DNA from: Gambelia wislizenii
Taxonomy: Eukaryota; Chordata; Lepidosauria; Squamata; Crotaphytidae
Assembly (NCBI GenBank): GCA_030847615.1
Contig: JAUMIR010000003.1
Coordinates: 339,154,256-339,218,255, forward strand
Reading direction: 5' to 3'
Length of the DNA: 64,000 nucleotides
The notes under the pieces were generated by a model. That model searched no databases. It saw nothing but the letters and a program-made list of their open reading frames with translations, and was not told the origin of the DNA. The stretch's first letter is position 1, and each line of letters starts with the position of its first letter. The translations under genes were made by a program, and so were the position numbers. Positions 43,091 to 53,152 of the stretch are shown in pieces.

Positions 43091-44416
43091 CTGGAACATG
43101 TCTAGAAGAGGGTGACCAAAATGGTGGGAGGTCTGGAAGCCATGCCCTATGAGGAGCGGCTTAGGGAGCTGGGCATGTTTAGCTTGGAGAAGAGAAAGTT
43201 AAGAGGGGACATGATAGCCATGTTTAAATATTTGAAGGGATGTCATACTGAGGATGGAGCAAGCTTGTTTTCTGCTGCTCCAGAAACTAGGACATATAGC
43301 AGTGGACTCAAACTACAGGAAAAGAGATTTCACCTAAACATTAGGAAGAACCTCTTGACAGTACGAGCTGTTCGACAGTGGAATGCACTACCTCGGAGTG
43401 CGGTGGAGTCTCCTTCTTTGGAGGTTTTTAATCAGAGGCTGTATGGCCATTTATTAGGAATGCTTTGATTGTGTATTCCTGCATGGCAGGGGATTGGACT
43501 GGATGGCCCTTGAGGTCTCTTCCAACTCTATGGGCTCAGTTACACGGTAGTTTTTATTGTGGTAGTTTGCGCTTTATCACAGTTTTGAATCAGTGCTGCA
43601 TAGTTCCCATGATTTACTGCTAAATTGGTTGATCTGTTTAGTTTTCTGCTTTGTAATTCACACAGACAGAGGTGGGGGGCGTGGCCTCCCAAGCATATCT
43701 GGGGGAAGATCTCAAGGAGCTGTGTAGGAGGGAGGGAAAGGGAGAGAGAGAGAAAGTGCTGGCACCTTTCCCTCTGATTACCAGAGGAATGCCTGCTAAT
43801 TTTTATTCCTTTAGCAGGGAGTGTCAGCTGAGGAGCCATCCCTTGTCAAGCCCCCCTTTCCCTCACCCATTCCCCCCCCCCCATCTTCTCACACACAGAA
43901 TCTCAGCAGGGCGAGGGAACGAACACGCACACACATATATGGGAAAAGGCTAACTGGGGATTCCTCAACCCCAGCAGCCAAGAAAGCCAAGAGGCAGACA
44001 GCTGGGTTATTGGCATGGGTGTAACACTGGCTGGATCTTTTCTGTGGATGGAAACAACAGTGGATGGATCTTTTCATTTGAGGCTCCTTCATTTCTTGCA
44101 AGTCCACCCCCTCCTTGGTCAGCCCAACCAATCACAGCTCAGCTCTGCTGTGACTGTATTGGGAAGATTGCTGGTAGTTCACATAGCGCTTAGCGAAATG
44201 GTAGTTCACACAATCGAAAGTGCTCTGAGTCGTGCTACATTTCAAAAAAGTCAGCAAAAGTAGCAAAATCCCCTATCGTGCTACTTTTGAGTTTTTGAGC
44301 TCCTCCCCTTCTGAATGAGGCGATACTGTGGCGCGATGTGTGGGAACAATTAGGAATCTTAACGATTTATTTAAGGGAATATTTTGCCATGTAAACGGGG
44401 CCTATGATTCTATAAT
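43091..44416 (+). mobile_element. CR1 3' fragment, split by a Harbinger-like MITE
   Basis: The CR1 part is 43091-43531 plus 44406-44416. It encodes [30 protein letters not shown] and VFNQRLYGHLLGML, with 43112-43468 forming an uninterrupted 118-codon frame of the ORF2 C-terminus. The terminal CCAACTCTATG is separated from ATTCTATAATA by the MITE at 43532-44402. Confidence 0.88.
43532..44402. mobile_element. Harbinger-like MITE inserted in the CR1 tail
   Basis: Left end GGGCTCAGTTACACGG and right end CCATGTAAACGGGGCC are inverted partners. TAT flanks both sides (43529-43531, 44403-44405), and removing the element restores the CR1 terminal CTCTATGATTCTAT. 871 bp; repeated words GTAGTTCACA(C/T)A near 44174-44210. 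The termini resemble, but are not identical to, those at 51343 and 62401, so this is probably a related subfamily. Confidence 0.78.
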
Positions 44417-45040
44417 AAAAGCACATTGTTAGTTTGTAGGGTTGCCAGCTTGAATATAGGACAGGGATCAGGAACCTTTAATTGTTAACAGATTCTGGTG
44501 CAAGAAGACATATCGTAAGTTCCACCAGGATGAAATATGTGAGGTCTCCTCATTTACCCTCCAATCCACCTTTTAGCTGCTGCACCCCATCCCCCAACAT
44601 ATCTATTTATTGGCCAATGAAGAATGGGGAAGGGTGGCAGACAAGTGTCCAGCTGGACACATGGCACTGGTGTTATCCTTCAGTGCTGTGCATCTAGCTA
44701 TAGAAACATAATTGGATACTTCACTGCCCCCGCACCCCCGCTCCCTACCATCCAGTAAATGACCATGTTGGTGGGGGATGCAGCAACTAAAAGGTGGTTT
44801 GTGGGGGTGAGAAAGGAGATATCACCAATTTTGGTCTGACTCCTATGTATATATTTGAAATTGCTGTTTTAACTGTTTCAAAACTGGATTTTAGTATTGT
44901 TTTTAGACTGCTTTTAGGAGTTTTTAAAAGAGTATTTTAATGTGTTTTAAAATATTTTTTTATCTTTCTATTGTTTTAATTTGTTTTTATTTATTCATCA
45001 CCTCAGGAGCCTTTATGGGCTGGGAGGTGATACAGAAATA
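44417..45040. other. No supported gene
   Basis: Bases 44880-45040 are T-rich, ending with a TTTATTCATCACCTCAGGAG segment that may be an old LINE 3' end. Confidence 0.35.
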
Positions 45041-45048
45041 CTTTAAAT

Positions 45049-45418
45049 TAGTGGCTCTTAATCTTTTCTTTACTAGGGACCCCTTTAAATATCTTTTATT
45101 GCCATGGGCCCCCAAGGCTTAACTCAAGATTTAAAATCCTAACAACAACAACAACAACACCTAATAATAATAATAATACAGTTACACCATCCATTAACCC
45201 TTCCCCCAGAGGCACTGGAAGAAGAGTGAAGACTTTTCTCCTGCTTCTTCCTGCAAATTTGTGGCTGGAATGCATTAAAAAGCAATGTGTAGGCCAAGCC
45301 AGCCAGGCTTTGCCTTGCTCCTGTCACATGGGTTGAGCAATCTTCAAGCCATTGTGGACCCCCTGTGAGGACACTGTGGCCCCCTGGAGGTCCGCAGACC
45401 ACACGTTAAGAACCACTG
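45049..45418. mobile_element. hAT-like MITE with perfect 8-bp target duplication
   Basis: CTTTAAAT at 45041-45048 and 45419-45426 flanks the element exactly. The ends TAGTGGCTCTTAATC and GTTAAGAACCACTG are inverted partners. The interior matches the copy at 18256, except that (AAC)n at 45140-45160 replaces the (ATG)n tract. Non-autonomous, 370 bp. Confidence 0.9.
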
Positions 45419-45570
45419 CTTTAAATAAATAAAAGTAGGTGTGAGATAACATTGATAAATATTTTAATGTAGATTTTCTTTAACACGCAGAATATTTTGT
45501 GAACACAAGTTTTCTAGTAAAAATATATATAGCAATTTTTGTTGTATGTGAAGTCGAAGTTTTGTTCTAG

Positions 45571-45574
<4 letters not shown>

Positions 45575-45603
<29 letters not shown>

Positions 45604-46292
45604 GGCTTTTCTTCGCAAATGAAGATTCAGGAAGGACTCATCCCATGCTTTCTGCAAGCGCGCTGATGACTAAAAAGGCCAATCTGAGATAAACAAGTCC
45701 GGTTGCAGAAAGCACAGCAGAAGGTCTTCTTGGGTGATGTTTCCAGGTTGTGATTCTTTCTGCGTTGTCATTTCTTTTCAAGACTTGTTCGGCATGAGTT
45801 CTCAAATAAGGCTGCAGCATTGTGGATAGTGCGTCTCCATGCCTCCCAATGTGAGGCCAGGACGGACCATTGTTGGTGATCAATTTGGCAGAGCCTGAGA
45901 TTTTGTTTCAGGGAGTCCTTGTATCGCTTTTTTTGGAGCGCCCCTCTTACGCTGACCCATGGTGAGTTCACTGTAGAGTACTATTTTTGGGAGGCGGTAG
46001 TCCTCCATCCTAGAAATGTGCCCTGCCCAGTGCAGTTGTGTTCTCAATATCATGGCCTCAATGCTGGTGATCCCAGCTTGCTCAAGGACAGCAACATTTG
46101 TCACATAGTCAGTCCAGTGTATATTTAGGATTGTGCATGTACAGCGCTGATGAAAGCGTTCGAGGAGTCGTATGTGGTGGTGATAGGTGACCCATGTTTC
46201 AGACCCATAAAGGAGAATAGACGGTACAATGGCTCTATACGCACTGATTTTTGTGCTTCGCCTCAGGAGTTTATTGCTCCAGACTCTTTTGT
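45575..46292 (-). pseudogene. Zinc-finger LINE, 3' fragment with broken RT C-terminus
   Basis: The minus strand matches the 30.2 kb copy from RIWSNKHLRQSTKIS to the end. It covers the YGSETWVTY thumb segment, RMEDYRLPKIVLYSELTMGQ and RTIHNAAALFENSC. A frameshift sits in the T run at about 45925-45935, where GAPKKRYKDSLK becomes GAPKKAIQGLPE, so the C-terminal part lies in another frame. The zinc-finger region is present at 45640-45720. The 3' end abuts a long (TC)n tract (45570-45598). Inactive. Confidence 0.85.
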
Positions 46293-46514
46293 ACTGCATT
46301 CACAATCAACTTTTTCACATTAGTCCATAAATCTATTACTTTTGGAACCATCCATGGCCTGTAGAACACTATAAATCTTAGATGACAAAACCTTTCTTAT
46401 TATGCCGCTTCATAATCAATTCTTCAGACTTATTCTCTTCAAAAGAGACTTATCGTTTTTGCGTTTATAAAATGTATTCAGTGTATAGCTAGTAACCTGT
46501 ATAAACTGATGTAG

Positions 46515-46740
46515 GTTGAGTGTCCCTTATCCAAAATGCTTAGGACCACAAGTGTTCTGTATTTTGGATTTTTTTTTTCTTCAGATTTTGGAATACTTGC
46601 ATATACATGATGAGATATCTTGGAGATGGGACCCAAGACTCAACACAAAATCCATTTATGTTTCATATACACTTTATAACCCTAGCCTAAAGATAATTTT
46701 ATACACAATATTTTTAATAATTTTGTGCAGGGTTAGAAAA
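46515..46740 (+). mobile_element. Tigger-like DNA transposon fragment
   Basis: GTTGAGTGTCCCTTATCCAA, AATGCTTAGGACCA, TTTTGGAATACTTGCATATA, GATGAGATATCTTGGAGATG and TCATATACACTTTATAACCC closely recall mammalian Tigger-type consensus text. Only the left terminus is recognisable. No coding sequence. Confidence 0.6.
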
Positions 46741-46896
46741 AAACAGTTAACACAAAAAACAAAAAGCAAAAAAAGTGGAGGGTTGGTTTAAACTTATGGT
46801 GGGTTTTATTTTAAACCTTTTTTTTTAATTAAAACCAATATAGGACTTAATCAGAAAATTAAGTAGCAAAATGCAGTTCAGATGTTATGGCTACTA

Positions 46897-47656
46897 GCTT
46901 AAATAATAATTGTTCTTTTAAACTTGCTCTTTTAAAGCACTTTTATAGGATGAGTGACACCTTGCTTGACAACAGTACATGTGAAAGGGATCTAGGAATC
47001 TTAGTGGACCACAAGCTGAACATAAATCAACAGTGTGATGCAGCAGCTAAAAAAGCCAATGCAATTCTCGGCTGCATCAGTAGGAGTATAGTGTCTAGAT
47101 CGAGGGAAGTTATAGTACTGCTCTATGCTGTGTTGATCAGACCTCACCTGGAATACTTTGTCCAGTTCAGGTCATCACATTTCAAGAAGGATATTGAGAA
47201 GCAGGAACATCTCCAGAGGAGGGTGACCAAAATGTCTGGAAGCCATGAAGAGAAACTCTATGAAGAGTGGCTTAGGAGCTGATTGTATTTAGCTTGGAGA
47301 ATAGAAAATTACGAAGTTACATTATAGCAATGTTTAAATAATTGAAGGGATGTCATTTTGAGGATGGAGCAAGCTTGTTTTCTGCGGCTCCAGAGAGTAG
47401 TACACGGAGCAGTGGACTCAAACTACAGGAAAAGAGATTTCAACTAAACATTAGGAAGAACTTCCTGATAGTAAGTGCTGTTTGGCAGTGGAATGCATTG
47501 CCTGGGAGTGTGGTGGAGTCTCCTTCTTTGAAGGTTTTTAAACAGAGATTGGATGGCCATCTGTCAGGCATGCTTTCATTGTTTGTTCCTGCATGGCAGG
47601 AAATTGGACTGGATGGCCCTTGTGGTCTCTTCCAACTCTATGATTCTATGATTCTA
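46897..47656 (+). pseudogene. CR1 3' fragment with non-CR1 leader
   Basis: CR1 sequence begins at about 46946 and encodes [40 protein letters not shown] and, in a second frame from 47342, CHFEDGASLFSAAPESSTRS and HLSGML. It ends with a repeated CTATGATT. Several indels (near 47240-47340) break the frame. The 45-50 bases just before it (AATAATTGTTCTTTTAAACT, then CTTTTAAAGCACTTTTATAG) are not CR1 coding sequence but recur before the copy at 49530. Confidence 0.85.
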
Positions 47657-47660
47657 ATTA

Positions 47661-48820
47661 ATCTTAACAGCTGGCCTTCAACTTGGGCCTTCAGACCTGA
47701 TCTAAGCAGGTTAATAGGGATGGGGGATATCCTTCAAATAACCTGGCACCCAGCCAGTTTGAGTGCCACGCAAGTTAGAGATATAATCAGAATTTCTTCC
47801 CACCCCTAGATAGAAAATATTATAACATGAGAGCTGGAAAACATGATATCTCTGTGAAAAAACATTTTTTTAAATGAAATTAGAGTTTCTGAAGTGAAGA
47901 AACCATTTCCCCCAGCCGTGGAAAAACCAGTTTGTTGTATTGGCGGTGGGGTGGGATACATTTGGAAGCAAGGAGGAAAGTCTTCTGTCAGATATGCCTG
48001 ATTTCCCTTCTCTCTGTTGTAATCTTAACAGTGCTCTAATCTTAGCATTCTCTTCTGGCAGCCTAACAACATTGCTAGCTTCCTGCTGTCAGCATCTTTC
48101 CTGTGACAGTGTTATATATTAGCTGTTTATACTCAGCTAGAGGTAGGAAAATGTAGCATAATTTTTAAAGAAGTGAAGTCTTTAGAAAAATTGGTGTGAG
48201 AGCCTTTAATATAGATTGGTTTCCAACATCTCCCAAATGATGTTGCTCCCAATAGTGTAATTCCCAAACTTACAACTTTATATAAAAATACTGCACATTT
48301 CAGAGAACATGTTCAAGTGTCCAAATAATTTCATTTCCATTTTCCAGCAATCTTTATTGTGCACTGACATGGGGGATGGGGGTGCTCTGGCTCACACAGT
48401 GTTCAGATCCACCCTGCCCTGTGGACATCTTGAGGGAACCACAAACCCAGCTACTCCTTCCCATTTTTTGACTTTAAGAAAAGCACCAAAAAAGCCTACC
48501 AAGGGCCTTGGGAGGGTAATTTTGGCAAGATTTTGAGGCAAACTGTAAAAGGCCCCAACGAGTCCTTTTTTAAAAGAAGGAAGTAAAGTCTAGGGGACAT
48601 GAGGGATATCGTAGAATGAAAATGGTGGGTTTTTTTAAGTCCACAGGATGTTACCATGGCAAAAAAAAATAAAAATGGGTGTTTCTTGGAGGATCCTTGA
48701 GCGCCTCGAAAGCAATCTTAGCACTGTGTGCTTTCTGTATCCTGTATTTTCCCCACCTCTGCTATTGAATATTGAATATCTTGAGATTCCCTTAAGCCTC
48801 TCCAGAATTTTTTCTTGTTG
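47661..48820. other. No supported gene
   Basis: Ordinary sequence; the short open frames have no family resemblance. Confidence 0.4.
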
Positions 48821-49580
48821 AATCATAGAATCATAAAGAGTTGGAAGAGATTACAAGGGCCATCCAGTCCAGACACCTGCCATGCAGGAACAAACAATGA
48901 AAGCACGCCGGACAGATGGCCATCCAGCCTCTGTTTAAAAAGCTCTAAAGAAGGAGACTCCACCACACTCTGAGGCAGTGCATTCCAGAGTTGAACAGCT
49001 CTAACCATTAGGAAGTCCTTCCTAATGTTCAGGTGGAATTACTTTTCCTGTAGTTTGAATCCATTGCTCTGTGTCCTAGTCTCAGGAGTAGCAGAAAACA
49101 AGCTTGCTCCATCCTCAGTATGACATCCCTCCAAATATTTAAGCGTGGCTATCATGTCACTTCTTACCCTTCTCTTCTCCAGGCTAAACATGCCCAGCTC
49201 CCTAAGCTTCTCCTCATAGGGCATGCCTTCCAGACCTTTCACCATTTTGGTCGCCTTGCTCTGGAGACATTCCTGCTTCTCAATATCCTTCTTGAATCGT
49301 GGTGACCAGAACTGAACACAGTATTCCAGGCAGGCAAGGTCTGATCAGTGCAAAATGGAGTAATACTATTACTTCCCTTGACTTAGACAATATACTGCTA
49401 TTGATGCACCCTAGAATCGCATTGGCTTTCTTAGCTGCTGCATTACACTGTTGATTCATGTTCAGCTTGTGGTCTACTAAGACTCCTAGATCCCTTTCAC
49501 ATGTGCCGTTGTCAAGCCAGGTGTCACCCATCCTATAAAAGTGTTTTAAAAGATCACTTTTAAAGTAACAATTATTTGGG
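48821..49580 (-). pseudogene. CR1 3' fragment (minus) with the same non-CR1 leader
   Basis: The tail on this strand starts AATCATAGAATCATAAAGAG. The minus strand encodes [20 protein letters not shown] and [20 protein letters not shown], then, after frame breaks near 49300, MVKGLEGMPYEEKLRELGMF and SLFSATPETRTQSN, and finally LWNALPQSVVESPSLELFKQ. The leader at 49531-49577 (complement) matches the leader of the 46.9 kb copy. Inactive. Confidence 0.85.
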
Positions 49581-49692
49581 CATGGGTTCCAGACCTTTTA
49601 CCATTTTGGTCGCCCTCCTCTAGACATGCTTCAGCTTGTCAACACCCTTCTTGAATTGTGCCCAGAATTGGACACATTATTCAAGGTGAGAT
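49578..49692 (-). repeat. Separate CR1 fragment (minus)
   Basis: GTTCCAGACCTTTTACCATT, GGTCGCCCTCCTCTAGACAT and TTCTTGAATTGTGCCCAGAA repeat the part of CR1 around [20 protein letters not shown] in complement. It is duplicated relative to the adjacent copy and therefore a second, independent piece. Confidence 0.75.
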
Positions 49693-49742
49693 CTGAGGGT
49701 CACCATAAGTCAGAAACAACTGGAAGGCACTCAACAACAACA
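49693..49742 (+). repeat. tRNA SINE 3' end fragment (plus)
   Basis: GGGTCACCATAAGTCAGAAA, CAACTGGAAGGCACTCAACA and ACAACAAAC are the 3' body and CAACAA tail of the SINE family. Confidence 0.7.
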
Positions 49743-49749
49743 AACACAG

Positions 49750-50138
49750 TTTAGTGCTGTATTCCATTTTATTTTCCATGGCAACATCCCATGGACTCCT
49801 GGGATTCAGACTTTCATGAGATGTTTTGAATTCTCAGCCAGCGAGCTCTAGTGACTTTGTTATTGTTGTCTGAGTTCAAGTCATTTCTGACTTATGGTGA
49901 CCGTGAGGTGAACCTATCATGGGTTTTTCTTGGCAAGATTTCTTCAGAGGGGGTTTGCCTTTGCCTTCCTCTGAGGCTGAGAGAATATGACTTGTCCAAG
50001 ATCAACCAGTTGGTTTCCATGGCTGAGTGGGGATTCAAACTCTGGTCTCCTGGGGTACTAGACCAGCACTCAAACCACTAAACCACACTTACTCTCAAAG
50101 TGGAATATAGCACTATTATTCTGTAATGTGAAAGGGCA
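49750..50138. mobile_element. Palindromic MITE split by a SINE
   Basis: Left arm AGTGCTGTATTCCATTTTAT, then CCATGGACTCCTGGGATTCA; right arm AGTGGAATATAGCACTATTA, then CTGTAATGTGAAAGGG. The two arms pair as in the family at 7786. A minus-strand SINE (49859-50093) sits between them. Confidence 0.6.
49859..50093 (-). repeat. tRNA-derived SINE (minus)
   Basis: GTTATTGTTGTCTGAGTTCA, TGAGGTGAACCTATCATGGG, TTTTTCTTGGCAAGATTTCT, GGATTCAAACTCTGGTCTCC and CACTCAAACCACTAAACCAC show body and complete tRNA-like head. The most complete SINE of this family here. Confidence 0.85.
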
Positions 50139-50383
50139 CCAACTCATTTCTCCACTCTTATCTCCAATCAGATATAATGGATGTTTGGAGACAGTGGCAG
50201 ATGTCCTTACCTGCTGGCAGCCAGTGCTTTCAGGAGCTGTTGGAAGCATTTCTCATCTACCCCACAAATCAACACAGACATCTCCATTTGAAATCTAAAG
50301 ATAACAAATTTCGCTCCCTCATTGAACCTTTGTTTCCCCTGACATAGCCCTTTTTGTTGGCCCTTGATTCTCATTACTGTGTG

Positions 50384-50808
50384 TGGCACATTTCTAGGAT
50401 GGAGGACCACTGCCTCCCAAAAATAGTACTCTATGGTGAACTTGCCACGGGTCAGCATAAGAGGGGCACTCCAAAAAAGTGATACAAGGACTCCCTGAAA
50501 AAAAATTTCAGGCTTGGCCAAATTGATCACCAACAATGGTCCGCCCTGGCCTCACATCGGGAGGCATGGAGACTCACTATCCACAATGCTGCAGCCTTAT
50601 TTGAGAGCACACGCCGAACAAGTCTTGAAGAGAAACGACAACGCAGAAAGAATCACAACCCAGAAACATTACCCAAGGAGACCTTCTGCTGTGCTTTCTG
50701 CAACCAGACACGTTTATCTCAGATTGGCCTTTTCAGTCATCAGCGCGCTTGCAGAAAGCGTGGGATGAGTCCTTCCTGAATCTTCGTTTGTGAAGAAAAG
50801 CCAGAGAG
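50384..50808 (+). mobile_element. Zinc-finger LINE, 3' fragment with 19-bp target duplication
   Basis: TGATTCTCATTACTGTGTG occurs at 50365-50383 and again at 50809-50827, exactly bounding a 425-bp 5'-truncated copy. The interior encodes HISRMEDHCLPKIVLY-type residues, a broken GAPKK..KDSLK region (TGATACAAGG and an A run at 50499-50505) and, from 50514, the thumb end and the finger segment. Perfect duplication but a damaged frame. Confidence 0.9.
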
Positions 50809-50827
50809 TGATTCTCATTACTGTGTG

Positions 50828-51189
50828 CACAGAAGTAATTGATAAGATGCCAATAGACTGCAACTGGTTGTTTCTCTGGTAAACGTCTACGTAGTGGGCC
50901 TCCTGCCACTGCCTGCTCTTCAGAGGGACCCTGCCTCTCAATAATCATGAAGGTTCCTGTGACAATCATTGACTCCCCCTTCATAAAGTGAACATATTCC
51001 CTCCTCTCTATTCCTTCCTCTTCCTTTATTCTCTTCCTTTTTTCTTTACAACACTCATTTTTATGCCACACTCTTTTCCATCCCCCCAGCAAGCATTCCC
51101 TTATACCTGTTGCCACAACTGGCCTTCTTCCCAACATTCTGTTTTTCTGACCACATGTCCCTGGCAGGAATAATGACAGTTTTACTCTG
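50828..51189. other. No recognised feature
   Basis: Pyrimidine-rich around 50990-51060. No gene or repeat recognised. Confidence 0.4.
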
Positions 51190-51342
51190 ACATGCCTAAA
51201 TACCCTAAAGGCACCAGATCCTATTTGCTCTTGAAAGCTAAACAGGGTCAGCTCTGGCTAGTACCTGGATGGAAGACCACTAACAAATGCTAGGTGTTGT
51301 AGGCTATATTTCAGAGGAAGGAACTGGCAAAACTACCACTGA

Positions 51343-52182
51343 GGGCTTGTCTAAATGGCGAAAATATTCCTCACATAATGCGAGGAGAATATGATCTGTT
51401 CCAATGGGATCCCACATCTATTTGCTGTATTGTGAAGGAGGGCCCCCCAAAACATCATATGCCTTCCATATTTTTTAAATAACAGTGAGGGAAATGTGCA
51501 TCGTTGCTCATAGGGACATGTGACCAAATTGATTCGCTCTCCCAATACAAGCAGCTGATTGGTCAGACATGTGCTGGGGTAGAGCTTGCTAACAAGGCAA
51601 ACTCCTGGAACCGCCATCTTGGATTTTCATCGTAGCGATCATGTGCTACGGCAAGAAAACTATCTTTTTCTTTACTTTTCTTTTTGCATGTTTGCTAAAG
51701 CAGAATGTTGCTCTCCCACACCTTGTATTTTGTTTTAAAAATGTTCAGTAGGGGCAACCTGAAAAAAATAAAATTGCAAGCAATTCACTTGTGCCTGCCA
51801 TTTTGATTTGCAGGCATACCTGTGGGAACACTGAACATGGCTTGCTTTGCATGCCTGTGATCTTGCAAAGAGACCATTATCTAGATTTTCAGACAACACT
51901 GTTACAGTGTTACTATTCCACCTTATTTGCTATGGCTGCCTTCTGTTGAATCCTGGGATTTGCAGTTTAGGGAGGGGCATTTGCAACTCTCAGCCAGAGA
52001 GATCTTAGGCCTCACTAAACTACAAATCCCAGAATTCCACAGCAGGAAGCTAGAGCAGTTAAAGTGGAATAGTAACACTATAACAGTGTAGTCTGAAAAT
52101 CTCCTAAGACAGATAGAAGCTGCTGCAAGTTGGCATTACCCTGCAGCAATCCACATTCCCCCCCCTCTGTATAGACAAGCCC
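51343..52182. mobile_element. Harbinger-like MITE inserted in the 5S SINE
   Basis: Ends GGGCTTGTCTAAATGGC and TGTATAGACAAGCCC are inverted partners. It is flanked by TGA (51340-51342) and TGG (52183-52185), read as a 3-bp duplication with one later change. The interior shares GCTAACAAGGCAAACTCCTG and TTGGATTTTCATCGTAGCGA with 35971. It is itself interrupted at 51887-52105. Confidence 0.83.
51887..52105. mobile_element. Palindromic MITE nested in the Harbinger-like MITE
   Basis: AGATTTTCAGAC and GTCTGAAAATCT are inverted partners. The arms continue through CACTGTTACAGTGTTACTAT and ATAGTAACACTATAACAGTG. Same family as 15316-15541. Confidence 0.8.
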
Positions 52183-52274
52183 TGGGTATTCCTTGCCTAA
52201 AACCCCCTATGAAATTCATGGGGTTACCATAGGTTGACAGGAAATTTGAAGGCACGCACACACGCACATGCTAC

Positions 52275-52275
<1 letters not shown>

Positions 52276-52318
<43 letters not shown>
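52276..52318 (+). repeat. (GT)n(GA)n compound microsatellite
   Basis: About seven GT units are followed by about sixteen GA units, directly after the CA-rich tail of the 5S SINE, from which the GT part may have grown. Confidence 0.85.
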
Positions 52319-52319
<1 letters not shown>

Positions 52320-52516
52320 GTTTTGTACCAGAGCTCAGAAGATCCAGGTTCAAACCCCCACCAAGCCACGAAAGTCACTGGGTGGCCCTGGGCTAGTTAC
52401 TCCTTTGGCCCAGCCTACCTCACAGGTTTGTTGTGCAGATAAAGTGGGGAGGAACAGAGTCACGTATGCTGCCTTGAGCACATATGGATGCCATATAAAA
52501 ACAGAACGAATGTGAT
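52320..52516 (+). repeat. tRNA-derived SINE, Sauria-like
   Basis: GATCCAGGTTCAAACCCCCA (B box), CACTGGGTGGCCCTGGGCTA, CAGCCTACCTCACAGGTTTG, TTGTGCAGATAAAGTGGGGA, ATGCTGCCTTGAGC and GGATGCCATATAAAAACA. This order matches the squamate SINE family often called Sauria SINE. It is a different family from the CAACAA-tailed SINE. Confidence 0.7.
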
Positions 52517-53150
52517 GGAATGTGCTCTAAAATGAGAAGGGGAGAAGAAACCAGAAGAACAGTATATGTATAAATAAATAATTCGTGATTTCACATAATT
52601 TATTTGTCTCTATCCCTCCCTCCACCCCCCATCAGTGCATTTTCAGTCATGGTGTCAGATACCCATGGAGACAGGTCATGCTTGGAGGGTGAAGTCATCA
52701 GAAATGGACGTGGAACATTGCTTCTGCTTTATAGCACCAGATGTTTGTCATGAAAAAATATGTGACAAGACTGAATATGGAACAATTTCTGTCATCTCTA
52801 ATTATCCAGCTCTATCACTGCCTAGTTAAGACAGCTGGCTAAGTCCCCACATCAGATTCTGTAGTTTTGCTGAAGTCTGAGCTGGGCTGAGCCACTGCTG
52901 AGGAGCCAAGATATACGGTAATTAGACCTAAATGTGAACTCTGCTAATGATTTCAGCCTGATTTGTGGTCAGTTGATTTATTTGTCACTGCCAGTCTTCA
53001 CCAGTGGTCATAGTGGCCCATAGTTCTGGGACTTGTAGTCCAAAAAGTAACTTTTCCAATCTCTAAATAGGGAGCATAACAAAGGTAGTCTGTAGCTAGG
53101 GAAAAGTGTCTTAGTTATTCCAAGCAATTTAACATAATATTTGTATCTCT
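52517..53150. other. No supported gene
   Basis: Ordinary sequence; GGGACTTGTAGTCCAAAAAG near 53027 is a fragment of a common palindromic repeat. Confidence 0.4.
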
Positions 53151-53152
53151 CT

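Larger units (their letters stand above)
51190..52275 (+). repeat. 5S rRNA-derived SINE, interrupted by a Harbinger-like MITE
   Basis: The 5S part (51190-51310) carries CTTGAAAGCTAAACAGGGTC (box A region) and CTAGTACCTGGATGGAAGAC (intermediate element/box C), then GGTGTTGTAGGCTATATTTC. The body resumes at 52183 with GTATTCCTTGCCTAAAACCC, AAATTCATGGGGTTACCATA and GAAGGCACGCACACACGCAC. The split falls at TGAGTATTCC, which is intact at the equivalent place of the 3634 copy (CAGAGTATTCC). Confidence 0.85.

Noticed and set aside
51190..51310. A possible 5S rRNA gene
   Set aside because: The 5S part is diverged, fused to a SINE body with a CA tail and repeated at 3634 and 54391. It is a SINE, not a functional rRNA gene.
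52276..52318. The (GT)n(GA)n tract as a regulatory site
   Set aside because: It is adequately explained as a microsatellite grown from the CA-rich tail of the adjacent SINE.
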